Assembly: GCA_031213475.1 (NCBI GenBank)
Contig: JARUPZ010000005.1
Coordinates: 8,366,988 to 8,430,987 of the forward strand
Length of the DNA stretch: 64,000 nucleotides
From: Nereocystis luetkeana
Lineage: Eukaryota > Sar > Phaeophyceae > Laminariales > Laminariaceae
Direction: 5' to 3'
The first letter of the stretch is position 1; every line of letters starts with the position of its first letter. This document shows positions 46,070 through 61,000 of the stretch, in pieces. The notes beneath the pieces were generated by a model. It saw only the letters and a list, made by a program, of their open reading frames with translations, made no database searches and had not been told where the DNA came from. Made by a program: the position numbers and the translations under genes.

Positions 46070-49000
46070 ATGGAATCTCCACCCCCCCACCCTTTGGCGG
46101 GCCACGCCCCCACCTCGCGGAGACGCCCCTCCTCTGCCGGGAACCCCTCCGGAGGACCCGCGGCACACACCAGTCAAACGGGCAGCGTGAGAGACGTGGC
46201 CAGGCCGGAGACTGCCCCGGTCGGGCCTCGGCGAGCGAGGTTGGCCCAGCAGGCCGCCACGAAAGACGGAGGCAGCGGGCGGGCAGAGCGTAAGGCGCGA
46301 GGGACGTCGGCTAGAGCAGTGGAAACGAGGCTCTCCGAACTGAGGGGAAACGAAAAAACCCGGTACGTGGCAGGGATGAAAAAGAAATAACATGATGTAA
46401 GGAGGCTTTTCGGGGTAAGTGGGAAGGGGTCAGCATCGAGGTTTTCTACGGGTCATCCTGATCACACCGATTTTGCAATATAACCTAGGATGACCGTACT
46501 GCTACTACTATTAATACATCTACTACTACTATTGATACTAATATTAATGCTCAACTGCTACTACTACTACTAATACGGGGGGGCATAGTAAATAGGACCT
46601 ACGGTACAATCAAAAACCTATATATTTACCTATTTTTACTAACAATATTTGGTCCTATTTACTACGGTCCCCCGAAATATTTTTACAAACAATATGTGGG
46701 CCTATTTACTATGGTCTCTCGTAATACTATTAACACTACTTCACACTACTACTAAGACTACTATTGCTACTACTACTACTGCTTCGGTACTACTATTACG
46801 GGGGACCATAGTTAATAGGACCTATGGTGTACATAAAAACCTATATATTTAACCATTTTTACTAACAATATTTGGTCCTATTAACTATGGTCCCCCGTAA
46901 TACTGCTACGATACAGCAGTACTACTACCTTCGCCATTTTTTTTCTATCTTTCCTTTCTAGTCGTAACTCAGATCTGGGGTCACACAGTAGTCTCTCTCT
47001 CCTGTCCCCTTCCCGCTCCGGTTCTCGTGCCTCTTGCATTTTTTATCGCGAAAATAATTCAACCCCTCCTTCTTTCGTCGACTCGCGGACACAACAAGCT
47101 ATGATTGTGAGGGTCACTCTCGAACAGTGTAAGGTAAAAACCTATGATTTCCTTGGGGGGGGAGGGAGGGGGTTGTTCCTTTTTCTTATTTTTCCTGATT
47201 TGCAGTATTTTACTTGCTAGAGGAGGAAATAGGAGCGTTCCTGTTTTTTTTTCTATTAATAGTGCTCTGTTCAAATTTTCTGATTTAGTAGGAATTATTT
47301 TCTACTTTTCCTCTTTTTGTTGGACAAGAAAACGAGAATCATCAGGTTGGGGGAAGTTTCTCCGGAAATGCAGGACCTATTTCGGGACGTGTCCATTCTA
47401 TTAGGCGCCTTGGTACTGGCGACGTCTACGGCAGGCTTATCGTGCCTATGTCTGTTTCTAATGAGACTCTCCACTTGAGGAACTTTACGTATATCTCACC
47501 CTAATTCTGAATATTCAGACAAAATAAAAAAATAACCGTGGGGCCTTTTTGTGTTTCTCTCGAATTGCCATGTTCCCCGACAAGAGTAGATTAAAAAGTT
47601 GACTATCGACCCACACAGTGAGCCGGGACAAGTCACACCTGACGCCGATGGACACGACAAACAAAAAAAAAAAGCGATTTCCCAAAGCCATTTTCGAGAC
47701 CCGGACAGGGGCGGGGTATACTAAAACCGAGTGAAAGAAAGCAAAAAGCAACGCAACTTTTTTTAGCGTAAAGTCGTACAGAAACCCCACCCCATTGGTT
47801 TATTTTTTATCATGACCCGGGGGGGGTGAAGGGAGTGTGGTTTTGTTGCATAACTGGTAGCAGGTATATATATATATATATTTTTTGTCATGTTCAACTG
47901 GCTGACGGGATTTTTTTATTTCGTAAAAACCCTTGCCAGAGAGGATTTCCTGAAGAAGGTGGACGGCATTCTTGCGGGCAGAACCCGAAAGGAACGGCTG
48001 GCTGCTTGCTCTGGGACGAGGCTGCGACGGGCACCCAGGACTCGCAAGTCCGTCTGCTTGCTCCTGGAGAGAGCTTACCCGCTGAACACGGTAGGTCATG
48101 CTGCGTGTTACGCTGAGACGACCGCATGCACCCCTTTCGCTCGTTTTTGGAGAGTGCTTACTCATCGATCTCCTGTGGATTAGGGCACGTTGCCTCGATG
48201 GAATCGCGCTTTTGTGCTTTAACCTTGACGGCCACCACCATACAAATTTACGTTTAGAACATCCGTAACTCCCCCTCTAGACGCCTTTGGTTTGCGCGGG
48301 CATGCGGCACGTGCTATATATACCACGTCATTATGGTAGCGAATGCCCCGGTCGGGGTGTACATGATAGCTCGTCATTTTTCTGAGGCTCCTCATTCAGG
48401 GAGGTCTCTATCTTATCTCATCCGAGACCTGGCGAAACGTAAATCAGGTCGAAACGCCTCCATGACCTAGACAAAACCACGAAGTACCAAGGCGGTGGAA
48501 GGCGATGTTGACGAATGGCGCTCCAACTAACTGTAGTCGTTCGGTTACGAGTACGGAGAGCGGTTAGTTAGAAGCGCTTTGGCCGACAAGGGTCGCCTCC
48601 GACGTAGCGTGGGTTGTGGTGTTGATTTTTCCCTTGGGGTCTTAGCCCTCGTGCTCCTGCGAAAACGGGTTGCGCTCTATTGCTGACAGGGTTTGTCCCC
48701 GCAAAGCGTGGCTTCAGTTGGAAAGATCCCCTTTGCGAAAGAAATAAAAAACGTTTGTAGCAGTCCAAAAGGATGTTGTGACATGAGCTTATTTCGTGGA
48801 CAGTTTGGAGCCAATGAAGCCCCTCTCTGTGTGCCTCTCTCCTGCTTTCTCTACAAGTACTACAAAGGGCTTTCCCGACAGGGGGACGCCCTGCGGGTGT
48901 CCCCTTTTTTCAGTTTCAGATTGCGTTTGTGCTGACAAACTTCAGCCTTTAGAAAGGTACATCGCACGGTACTACTGCAGCATGCCAGGAGTAACTGTTT

Positions 49001-52000
49001 TTCTGTCCTTCCGACGACGTGCAATATGAGCTGCCACGTTGATCACTCATGAACATGTCCGAAAGGAAGAAGGAAACATCAGGTTTTTCCCATTGAACGT
49101 AAAGTACGTTTATTGGTAGCATGGGCTTCACTATCGATAAAACAGAAAAAAAAACATATCATATTTGTACGTAGTAAGAGTCTAATCGTTGACCCCTGGT
49201 ATGCTTGCAATGCAAATGTGACCGTCTGTTGGTGTTTCCGGGTGGGCGGGCGGGCGCAGGAAAGAAAAGCGGACCTGGTGGAGCTCCTCGCAAGCGCTGG
49301 ACTCGAAGCAAACAGGTAACCAACCCATCAAAGCCGATCGACGCTCATACCAACGAACACGCACCATATGATTTGCGATGCGGCCACCCCGGTCGCCTTT
49401 TTTGTCACGGACGTTGACCGTCTCCGACTAACAAGAGACCAGCCATTATCGAAGAGCTGTTTTCCTGGTTTTCTTTTTTTGTTTCGGAGGCTAAAACTAC
49501 TGTAGGAAAAGCATGACATCTTCCCTGTCGAATCAGGAGATTCAACAGAGGCCGATAAATCAGGTACCAGGTATTATACTCTTACGTAGCGCTCTCTTTT
49601 CAAGGGGAAAAAACAAACAGGAAAATGAAAAAGGCCCACGAACATCAGGAAATTAGGGACACCGGGCTGTTCGATAGCGCTGACCCTAACCGGTGTTTTG
49701 CTTGAGTGCCACATGGCGATGTGGCCGAGAAGCAACCGCAAGGTGGTGTTAGCCCCGGGGAACAGCAGCGACGGCCACAGAACAGCGGTGTGTCGAGAAG
49801 CCACGCTCTGCTCGTGCATTCCTCATGATGGCCACGACACCACCCAGATCGGCTCACTTCAAAACTGTCCTTTTGCGCATTTTTTTCTTTATAATCATAC
49901 CTCATGGTTGGACTTTCGTGGCACGACAATCGTTTTCGGGAATCAGCAATAGACAAGTGTCTACACACCGGGAAAATCGGACAGATAATCCCCTTTCCTG
50001 GTGTACAGCAGTAGAATACCTCCAGGCGGGTGATTTTGTCCAGGCTTGAGGGTTCTGCAAGATCTGCCGTAGATCACATTTTTTCGGGTGGGGATTTTTC
50101 TGACAAGGACTCTCGTGTGCACATGCTTGCCGGGCGGTTTTAACCCTTTTTAGGACTACAGCCCCGATTCTGGGGGCAAACCGCTCAAATTATTAGTAGT
50201 TTTGTCGCAAAAACGGGGCTGCGGCGCTAAAAGCGTTAAGAGAGGGGTTCCACGTGCAGTACGAGGAGTTTGCACTTTTCAAGCCCCCGAGCATTTTCCG
50301 CCGACGGGGCTCCTCAGCTGAGGAGCTGAATATCCCACACCATTGTACATTTGCATGGGATGTGTACGTATTGCATACTATTATTTGCAAGCCCTTTTGA
50401 TGGTGCATCGGCCGTAGCTTACAGCATTCTCTCCAAAGTTGGTTGTTGGGCGACTTACTGATGGTATATAGCTACTCTACTGTAATCAAGTGGAGAGCCC
50501 TACACAAAATAGGCGCTACCCCTACAAGGAAAAACGCGCATGGACAACAACAGTAAGATACAGGATCTAGATTATCTAGATGGTCTAAATGATATAGATG
50601 ATATAGATGATATAGATGATTCTAGATTATCTAGACTATTTAGATGATCTATCTATTAATAGACTATCTGTCTAGATGATCTGTCTGTAGGTAATATGTC
50701 CGATGTGTGCAAGTTTCCACAGGCCATGCAGCTCTCCTGCCACGAAAAAGTGGTGCGTGTGGCGCCAGTGACGCATCGGATCTAGTATCTCCGCTTTTGT
50801 CGCCCGTAACCCTAACAGATTATGTCTCACGCATCGAAACATGTCACCCCCTTCCACCCGAAGAACAACGCGACACGAGCGCGTCTACAGCCGAACCAAC
50901 ACGTTGCCCATTATCTAGGCTCTCTGCTATTGCCACCCTCAACCCCTGCAGACGTCTGATCGCAACCAAGCATGTCACCGCCATCCCTCCCGCCCGAAGG
51001 AAAACGCTCAAGAGCACTCGTACAGCCGGGGCTTGACACGCCACCCGAAACGCTCACCTGCTGGTGCGGTATGAAAGCGCGGCACAATCACGACACTTTT
51101 TTATACTATTTGCTTGTTCTCCTCTCCTCGTTCTCGATTCAAAGGTCAAATAACTGACACCACGACGCAGTAGTCCTTGCTGCATTACTCTTGTGCCGGC
51201 ACGGTCCTTGCTACGACCGCTGTGCTGTTATACTCCTTGCGCCGTGCTGGCGTACCAGGGCCACCCTTGCTGCCGCTGTGCTGATTGATATACGCCCTCG
51301 ACTTTTGTTTTTCAGGGCCACCCAAACGCTGCTCGACCCCACCACGAAAGCGCTGCTAACCCTGCGCGCAAGCGAGGGAAGAAGAGCGAGGCAGGCGCGG
51401 ATTCGTGAGCTTGTCATGTCCTGCGAGGCACGACGAAGTGAGAAATGCAAATGCCTTTGGTGACGGATTTTGCGGGTGTTCATCTCTCACGATCAACGCA
51501 CTTGCACCCCTTGGGATACCGCTCTGTCCAAGTACGAACCGCTTGGGTTGAGTAAAAGAAGGGTACTCAAACGATCCGTCCTTTTTCAGGACTTACTGGT
51601 CGCACGTTAGCACATCAAAGCATATTACGTGTACCGTATGCGCAGCACTACTTCGCGTGTTCGTTTCATTTTCGCGCGTTGTGGCCGGATGGCTAGAATT
51701 CTGCGGCGCTGGTCGCAGGGGTTAATGATCCATGCATTAATAGATATCTCTACAAGCATGGCATCACTGGCTCCCTACAGGTTCCATTGCCCACCATGGT
51801 TTCGCCTATACCTGGTACAGGCAATGACTTAGCCCCGAGCGAGACATCACTGGCTTCCCCTCCCGGTTCGATTGTTCACCATAGCTTCGCCGGTATGCGA
51901 GCGCAAACGTACATCCCCGGGACGCATTCATCCTCCGTGGACTGCGCCAAGGGGGACCAAAATATACTGCCTACTGCGACTGCCGGTTTGATTGTTCGCC

Positions 52001-55000
52001 ATAGATTTGCCGGTATGCGAGCGCAAACGCATATCCCCCGGACACATTCAGCCTCCGTGGACTGCGCTAAGGGGGACCAAAATATACTGCATACTGCGAC
52101 TGGAGCTCGAGAGCAGTCTTGCACCTGTGTTGCATTTTAGCGACGCAGGGCGTGATTGTCGGCCCCCCACGGATTGTGATACGAAATGTACTTTCACTGA
52201 GTTTAGTTTAGTTTTATTTGGTCTCATGTAGGGATATATGTGGCATCATGTACCGCTCCCACTTCGTGTTAGCTAAACATATACGAAGCAGCACTGAACT
52301 GGCTCATTTTTCTGCAGCAGCGTCATCTGGCGACGTGTGCGACTGGCAGGTTTGTGTTGCCCCCAAAAGAGTGTTCGTATCTAAAGGCACGACAGTAATA
52401 AAAACAGCGCTGGGTTGGCTTTTTTTTTTGTTTGCGGTGGGATCGCCACCCCGCATCGGGGCTTGGCTCATCCAACGCATCAGTCGCGGGGGGCGCAAAA
52501 ACCAGAGCGGGACCTTAACGATCGTCAACACCACCGAACAAGTGCATCACCCCTACGCATCGTTGTACAATTTAAAAAGACCTCCTGTCCCAGCTCCATG
52601 ATCTAATCGTTCAGGGCAGGTGTATACCTGATGAATCTGTATGATCTGTATCATCTAGCTCATGTTGCCTGGTGGGAGCTGTGTACTCTGCATGATTACG
52701 TTTCCTGGGTTGTATATGTACTATACAGGTCCTAAACAACATACCATAGCGGCAGCTTAGGATCTACAGTAGATCATGTAGAGGATCTTACAGATAAATC
52801 GTGATCTGATCTATCTAGACAAAAATGTTTTTGCGATGCGCGCCTCCTTGTCAAGAAGCATGGTCAGAAAGCTCTGCGAGCATTTCACGGAAGGGGCGGG
52901 GGGGGGGGGGGAGGGGGCGAACGATATCGTCGACCAAGGCTTCAATCTCCCTGGGGAATTGGTGATACCAGCAATACGTGCTGTATAGAGGCATCTCGTT
53001 CGCGATGCGGTACACATTGTTTGATGTTTCCTTGGGCCCTTCTGTGCCCCTGGCGCAACTGGACACGCTGTCCCGACTCCGCACGCCGAGTGAAGGGGAG
53101 CAATCCGGAGGGTAGGTGCTGCAGCAAACTGCAGGTCGCAGCCCTTCAGCTCTCTTATGCGTCGCATGTGCCGACGCTGTAACGATAAACGCCTAGTTAT
53201 GCGAGGGGGCTCCTGGCAATCAGAACCCGCGATCGATCCGAAAACCATGCATCCCCGTATCAATTTGGAGGCGTTCTACGATAGAAGTATCACGTTTTGG
53301 GGCGGGGCAAAAAACAAACTGAACCACTACGGCGTCCTTCCCGGGCGCCAGTTGAAGGATGATGAGCATGTCACTTGTCCCCTACATTGTTGGGCATAAC
53401 GCTTACCAGTACGCACACGGATGAGATGCGTATACTCGTAGCTAGCATAGGTCGTGTTCATATGCTTGACCCAGGTGAATCCAGCATTTGTACCTTGGTG
53501 GGGGGGGACAGGAGCCTCGGGAAAATGTAGGGTGAAGAGCTCCTATCGTAGAACGCCTCTTTGACACGATATTTGGTTATGATTGTTGCTCTCCCTGGCA
53601 TGCAATGATCCCCCCGCAATCGCAGCAGCTGTCTGCCGAAAGCGGAAGCTGCTGACCGATCCTGCTCCTAGCCGTACTATGTTCACAACTGCCTTGGCAC
53701 GCATCGAACACAGGTCATGATCTACGTAGATCCCTTCTGCTACTACGAAGCAGGTTCTGTACTTTCCGCCGCGATACTTGTTGAGCGATCAAGAAGACCC
53801 GCACGTCTTGACATACGTACAGACCCCACCTTGGCTAAAACTTGAGCGCAAAGAAGAGTCGTGCCGTACATAAGCCGTGTGCAGATCGTGTACGAATATA
53901 TACATCAGGGATCTATCTGGCCCGCTCAATAGGATGTACCACTCTTTTCTTTTTCTTCTTCTTTTTGTCTTTTTTTGTTTTTTAATCATCGCCTTTACTT
54001 TCCAGCCCAACTTGTCAGAAGTTTTGCTCTCAGTGATCTTCTGGACAAGCCGTGGTCACAGGTGTCCTCCCTTCTTCCCCCCGGTACGTGCCTTTATTTT
54101 TGGCCGCGCGTAGGGTTCATTCAGCATTCCCACTGCTCGTCGATTTTCATCGAATGTAGCTAACTCACGCTCTCGCGCTTTCCGCTTCTCGATTTGTTTA
54201 TACAAGAAAAAGTCCCTACGAGCACGCACTCGGTGAGACTTGAACCCACGAAATTGATCTTGATAGGCACGCGAACCACCTACGAAGCCATCGGGGACGC
54301 CGTGTGTCCCTCTGTCCCTAAATATAAATATTTTTTTTATTGAATGTAAGTATTAAAACGGTGCTTATATACCAGGCATATAATTTGCGCGATCTAGACC
54401 ACGAAATATGGATCTATCTGATCTGCCGGTAGATCATGTAACAAGTTTTTTTTTTTCAAATCTCATCTGTGTGCTGTGTGCAACTGTGGCCGGGGGCAGG
54501 AGACAGACAGAGCGCCGCGAGAGCGATGCAGGTGGCCAACGAGAAGATAATCGAGGCGCGAAGGGAGCGGCTGAGGCACGCAAGAGGGCGAGCCGCGGGG
54601 GCAAAAGGGTGGATCGCGGTGCTAAAGCTGCACGCTGCTACTGCCTGGCTCGCTCATCGCTTGAATAAAAATGCGGTACGTAAGACCCGAGCACGCCCTC
54701 CCCCCCCCCCCCCCCCCCGCCCCCGACAAAATCAGCGAAGTTAAAGCGGAGAGCACGTATTAGCAACTAGTCACTCTTCGACAACACGACCGACGCGCCA
54801 TTTGGCAGTGCGCGCAAGTCTAGTCAGGAATCACGGTGGGACTGGGGGCAAGGAATATCACGCATCGTGACCTCGGGTCAGAGTGTATACCAGGGGACAA
54901 AAAAAAAGAGCGATATCACTCTGTCCAAAGGCCGCGTGAATATTCACTGGTTCTTGTATTGACGGGCGATGAGTGGAATAGATTATCGTTGTGGGATGCT

Positions 55001-58000
55001 GCGTTCTACGACAGAGGTAGCACATTTCCGCTAAAATGTTTTCTGGATAACGGGGTCCCTTAACCCAGAATCGTCTGAATGTCAATCTTGTTTCGGAAAA
55101 ATACTTGTTTTTGTATACATGGGCCATGGGAATATCCATCGAGCTGCAACTTGGTCTTTGCTGAAGTCAGTTTTCGGATGAGGTATGGAGCTCCTTACGT
55201 GAGGGGCCTCAGAAAAATTAGAGGGAACCTACATAGTAGAACGCCTCGGATGTAGAGTGCTAGAGTGCTGTGGTGGTTTAAAAGGTTGAGGTTGAACCCC
55301 CGCGTTGCGAGAGATCACGCCTGAAAAGTTGTTCTCGTGAAGACACCCGCTGAAACCCTTTTAGGACCGCAGCCCCGTTTTGGGGGGGGGCAAGCTACTT
55401 GAAATTTGAGTGGTTTGCCCCCCAAAACGGGACTGTACAGTTTCCCCTAGAAGGCGGTAAAGATGAACGGGTCGTCGTGTTGTGTCGGGGGGAGGAGTGG
55501 GTGTGGGGGGGGGGGTGTACTCGATAGGAGAGATGTACTCGATCTCATGCATGGCCGCAGTCGTATGACCATAAGTCTATGGGGGGTGGGGGTGGGGGGG
55601 GGGGGGGGGGGGGGGCTATCCTATCCCTGGTCGCGAACGTGAATGTTTTAGTGCAAGCCAGTTTTGTTTTTGGTTTGTTTGTTTTTTCTCCTCGCAACCG
55701 TAAGACGCCCGGCTCCTCGTTGGTCAGCTTCCCCGAACTGCTGCTGGGTCGGACTCTTCAATGGTTGGGACCCAATCAATCGGCACTACCTCGTCGAAAG
55801 CCAGCGAAAAAAATGAAGCAGGCTTAACCCCTATGGAATTGCGCGACATGTACTGGTAAGGTATACGCTCAGGGAATACCCCGGATGGTGTCGTTATCGA
55901 AATTGAAATTGGAAAGCGCTAGCTGTGGGATCGAGCGTTTCGTCGAAAGTCATATTTTCCGAGCTGTTTGTGACACCAGCAATACTTCGGTCGCGCGTGT
56001 ATCTACTACGGGTGCTGTATGGCCCCCTGAAGAGGTGTGTTCATGGACACAAATCGAAGCATCGTTTTCGAGGGCAACGAAATCTGAAGGGAAGCTGTCG
56101 AATTCAAGGGGGAGGGTGTGCGTGCGTATTTTTGTTTGAGCGAATGTGCATATCTGCATTACTATGGGTAAAACATGCCCTTGGACAAGCTGCTTTGGGG
56201 TTTAGAGCTGGAAGAAATAAAATGAATGCTGAGGGGGGGAAGGGTGGATTCACATCTCCCTCGCCGCGACACTCGTGTTTCCACCGTTGCTGGCCCGCTG
56301 TCGCTGGCCCTCTGTTACCTGTCAACAGGAGATCAAGAAGCAAATGGCGGCCGCGGAGGTAATCACGCGGTACGTCGCGAAGGTCGCTCGACACAGGTGA
56401 GATCCAGATCCAGGTTTACGGCGTTACAACGCGCCACACGACAGTATATATATATATTTATGGTAAGGGTCGCTTAGTTCGGATATATAGGCGATTGGTT
56501 AAACTTCTACCAGTAGCCAAACATACTACAACAACAATAGTAATACTATATATATATGCTTTCATACTCCGGCGGATTGGTCAAATAAAGCTTAATTAAG
56601 CTCACCACGCTTCCACGTTCTCGTAGTAGTGATGGTGATAACAAGGATAATACATGATACCTTCACAAATGGCGTCGTCGGCAGCTTCTTTTTTTTTCGT
56701 TTCAGGAGCTTTTGTACCCAATGTATTTGGGTCCGACGTGTTTTCATTTTAAATTACATGGTTCGTCTCAAACCCTACGACCCCCACGGGATTGGTTGTG
56801 TACGTATCGCGCGTATCATTAGCCGGCAGCTTTTCTGCAAGAAGTAGAAGCGTGTTCTGTTGAGTGGTGTATGGAGTTCCTCAGACGACAGCTCTCACAA
56901 AAATAATCAAGGTGTTAAAGCAGTATATGTGACACTCCAACACCCGCCGTATGTAGCCCGCCTGCATCTGACGCCATACGGATTATCTGCATGCACGCGT
57001 TCGGGGGGTGTGGGTCCCGGAGCGAAAGAAAAGAAGATGGCGGGATGGGCACGCGGCTGCAGAGGTTTTAAACCTCGGAGAGATCATGATCTAGATCATC
57101 TAGATCATCTAGATCATCTAGATCGTCTACGGATAGATACTCACCTGCCGTTACGCTGCGTGTTGCTGTGCGGGAACTGTGTGGTACAGATCCAACCCAG
57201 GAAACAAGTACTACTAGTGCTGTAGATAGATCATGCAGATAATATATCATACAGCTCCCTCCCGGCGAACACGATATACTGCTGCAAAATTAGGGAACTG
57301 TCTATCTATCGGCTCTGACGTGTCTAGGTCATCAAGTGGGAATGATCTGCAGATGATCTTCCAAGGGATCTGTCAGTGATCTGACCGATGCGCGCAGGGT
57401 TTGAACGGTCCCCCAACACTGCTGCACCCACGCTCCCTTTGGAACTATACAGTGGATTCGTTTTCGCGGCGCGGTAGCAGGGCTGAGGGCCTGGGGCAAC
57501 AAATAAAACAAGTAAAACAATGACTACATTTCATATCGTTTTTCCTATTCCCAAAAGTCGCAATCAACAGCAGTCCAAGCTGGGTTTTTGGCGGTGTGTA
57601 CTGCACCACCGGGGTGTGATGCGGCGCTTCATGGGGTCTATCCTGTATCTGCGATCTCTATGCAACGAATGGTTGATTGCGAGAGAACACAACAATCAAG
57701 GCCACAACAGCAATAGCAACAACATCAACATCAACAGCAATAGCAACAACAGCGACGTCATCATCAACAACATCAACAACAACGTCAACAACAACAACAA
57801 CAACAACAACGACAGCAACCCTCTCTTTGTCGACCAACCCCTTCTAAGCCACCTCCCCGCCCATTGATAGGTACGACCTGCGGGTGGAAGCGGCCACGCG
57901 TCTGATCGACGACCGGTTTGCCAAACAAATACGAAGGTGAGATACTTCTCGAAGTAGACGTTTTCGCGGCAAAGGTTATCGACAACGCCGAGCAACATTA

Positions 58001-61000
58001 CGCGCCTTGGACAAATCACCGACTCCCGCAGTTCATGATCTAGATCCTTCAGAGCAGACACATTCCTGATCTGTGGAGTGCAGCTTATGTTGCCGGGTGG
58101 GAGCCGTGTAATCTGCGTGATCTATATAGGACAGATTTCCTAGGTTGGACTTGTGCTATACAGATCTCCGCACGAACACCTCACAACGGCAAGTTAGGAA
58201 CTACATGATCTACAGCAGCAGATGGATCAGATAGATCATGATCTATCCGGCCTGTGCAAAAGGCTCATATCAATGGAGATTCGGTGAGATCTGCTCCTGG
58301 GCGCTGATTGACCTGCAATACTCCCAGCTGGGTTCGTCTTGCAACCGAAACTTCGCAGGACTGAATGAGCCGTTTGCGGTATGTGTTCAGCAAGAGCCCT
58401 CGTACGATTACGCATAACTCGGGGTGGGAGGTGTAAGCGGCATTATAGCCGCTCGATATTCTTCTGTTATTCCTTTATCGTCTCCTAAATAAAAGCAATT
58501 GCCAGCTAAATACCAGGTAATTGGTTATTTTCACCCATATATAGCCCTATTCATGGGGGGGGGGGGCTACAATTTACGAGAGCTCGATTTAAGAGAAATA
58601 TCGATTTTTAGACGTGGTAAAATGGCTTAGCACCGGCATACTAAATGCTACCACGTATTTTTTACCCATTTCGTTTCAAGAGAAAAACCGGTGTAAGAGA
58701 GGTCTACCGACATCGCCCCGCCCCCCCCCTGCATACATAATTTACGTTGAGGCAAGTCAGTACAGTTGTAGAACGAAATGTCTGAGCTGAACTACAACTA
58801 ATTCTGGTTTTGCAACTCCCAACCACCCGGTTTCAAAAGGTTACATACGCCAGTACTTCACGGCACCAGCAGCTGCTCTCAGGCGCCTAAGCTGAATCGA
58901 GTGCCGCTGCTGAAAGCGACTACATACCCGGTGCCCCCCAAAGGAAAACACTCCAATTCCCTGATTTCCGCCCGGTAGCGCCGGCGTCCCAGCTAGTCGA
59001 CACCGCCTGCGGAACATTTTTGCTTCCGCTCTCACGCAAACGTGTTGCCCCGGACGTACCTTCACACCTTGTGAGCACTCGGGTCACCGAATCGGGGGCA
59101 ATCACGCGCCAGTATCATGCTCCTATCCCCCCTCCCCCCCATCCTCCTTCCAGATGGCCCACCCGCCCCATTCCCGCCCGCCTACCCGCCCACTGGCTAG
59201 TCCGCCCATCCTCCCATTCGGCATGCCGTCAACGCAGGTGGAAAACCAAGCGGGATACCGATGCGTCGACGGTTCTGTTCAGGTTTCTTTCTGATGTCAG
59301 AAGGTACGTCGCTTTTTTTTCGCGAAGACGCCTGGGACATGGCACAACGCACTGCCCTCGACGCACGAACTAACAACGGTGTACGGTAGCGCCTCCAAGC
59401 TATGTAGCAGGGCTGGAGGAAGAAGCGGACAATGGACGAGATTTGAACGCGCGCATACATATCCCGGAAGTTCGTTCTGCCCTGTACGAAAAATACAAGT
59501 AGATTGGCGTTCTCTACGACCTTTGGAAGAACACTCAGCCTGTCTGGGTGGCTTAGACTCCTGAGCCACGCTTAGCTTTGTCTAGATGCCCGAGATTGAT
59601 GAGCTCTATACCAACAAACCCATGTATAGTGCCGTTTCAGTCTCATAGTACGTGCGTTACGCGGTAGGACCGCACCGCTGCTGCTCGCGGTGATTTCGCG
59701 TTTGTGCTGCAACTGCTATTAATAGTTGGCCAAAACCTCCCAAAAGGCGTGATGTACGCAGGAATAAGACGGTTGCCCTGACCTGAGCGTCGCCCCGACA
59801 AGCAGTGTAGTTCTCTTGCCTCCGTTGCCTCTTCCCCGTTGACCACGCACCCCTTTCGGGAGAAGCTTTCAGTATCGATTTAAGAGAATGTGTGGGTTTA
59901 AGAGAGGCCAAAGGGCCCGGCACGGGCATACCAAAGCCTACCTGGTACCTTGGTACGAGATACACACAGTTCGGTTCGAGAGAGACACCGATTTAAGATA
60001 GGTCAGTATTACGCGCCACGGGCACACTGGAAGCTGCCAGTGTACAACACCCATCCCATTTTTATTAAGAGAACTACGGGTTTGAGAGAGGTCAAACAGG
60101 CCTGATAAGACATACCCCCCTCTATTATAACGTGATGCCCACTGTGTCTATTTTTTTTTCAGGCTCCTAACACGAAAAACTCTTTGTGTCCACGCGGTCT
60201 CATCGACAATCCAACAGGCTACAGGCATGTAACGAGCAAAAATTGTATTGCATAGATGGGATTGCCAAGAGATAACACACGAATTGTTTTGGGGTTGCAA
60301 ACAGTAGTATTGAAAATTGGGATCGCGAAGAGAATATGCAGTTCGTTTCGGGATTGCCAAGAGAAAAACTAAAATGGAGTTGCAAAGAGTAAATCACGAG
60401 TGGGATTGCAAAGAGCGAAAACACAAAGTGATGGGATTGCAAAGACTGAAAAGCAAAAACAGGATTGCAAGGAGTGAAACGCAAACCAATGGGAGTGCAA
60501 AGAGTGAAGCACAAATTGGACAGCAAAGAGACAAACACAAATTAACAGGATAGCAAAAAATATTAAGTATTACCTCAGTTGAGAATCCCCGTCTGTCACA
60601 CACTTTCGGGCCCTGAAAATACCCCCCCCCCCCCCCCCCCCCCCGAACGATAATACCTGTTCGGTGAAAACCCGGCGTGCTCCGTCCCGGCGTTGTAGGG
60701 ATGCGAGGGCCTATGGTCATACGACTACGGCCACGCACGACATGAGTACACCCCCCCCTCTCCCCCACAACAATACGACAACAATGCGTTGGCATGGAAA
60801 ACTGCGTCTTCCTCGTCCTTTCGATCTCAATCGCGGCTTCATTTGAAACAGCTCCTCCGTGGTGACGCGGGTGAAGCTGCTGGCCTACCGGGTGGCGCAC
60901 GCGCACGTCCAGCTGGCGCGGCTCCAGCGTTGGTGGAGACGCACGAGGCGAGAGATGTCTGCGTGCAGGCTCGTGTTGATTCGGCTGTGGGAGAAAGAAG

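Noticed and set aside
57520-57867. Asn-rich plus-strand frame as a prion-like protein or gene 4 exon
   Set aside because: It is an AAC/AGC triplet repeat in an intron. The phase of exons 6 and 7 fits without it.
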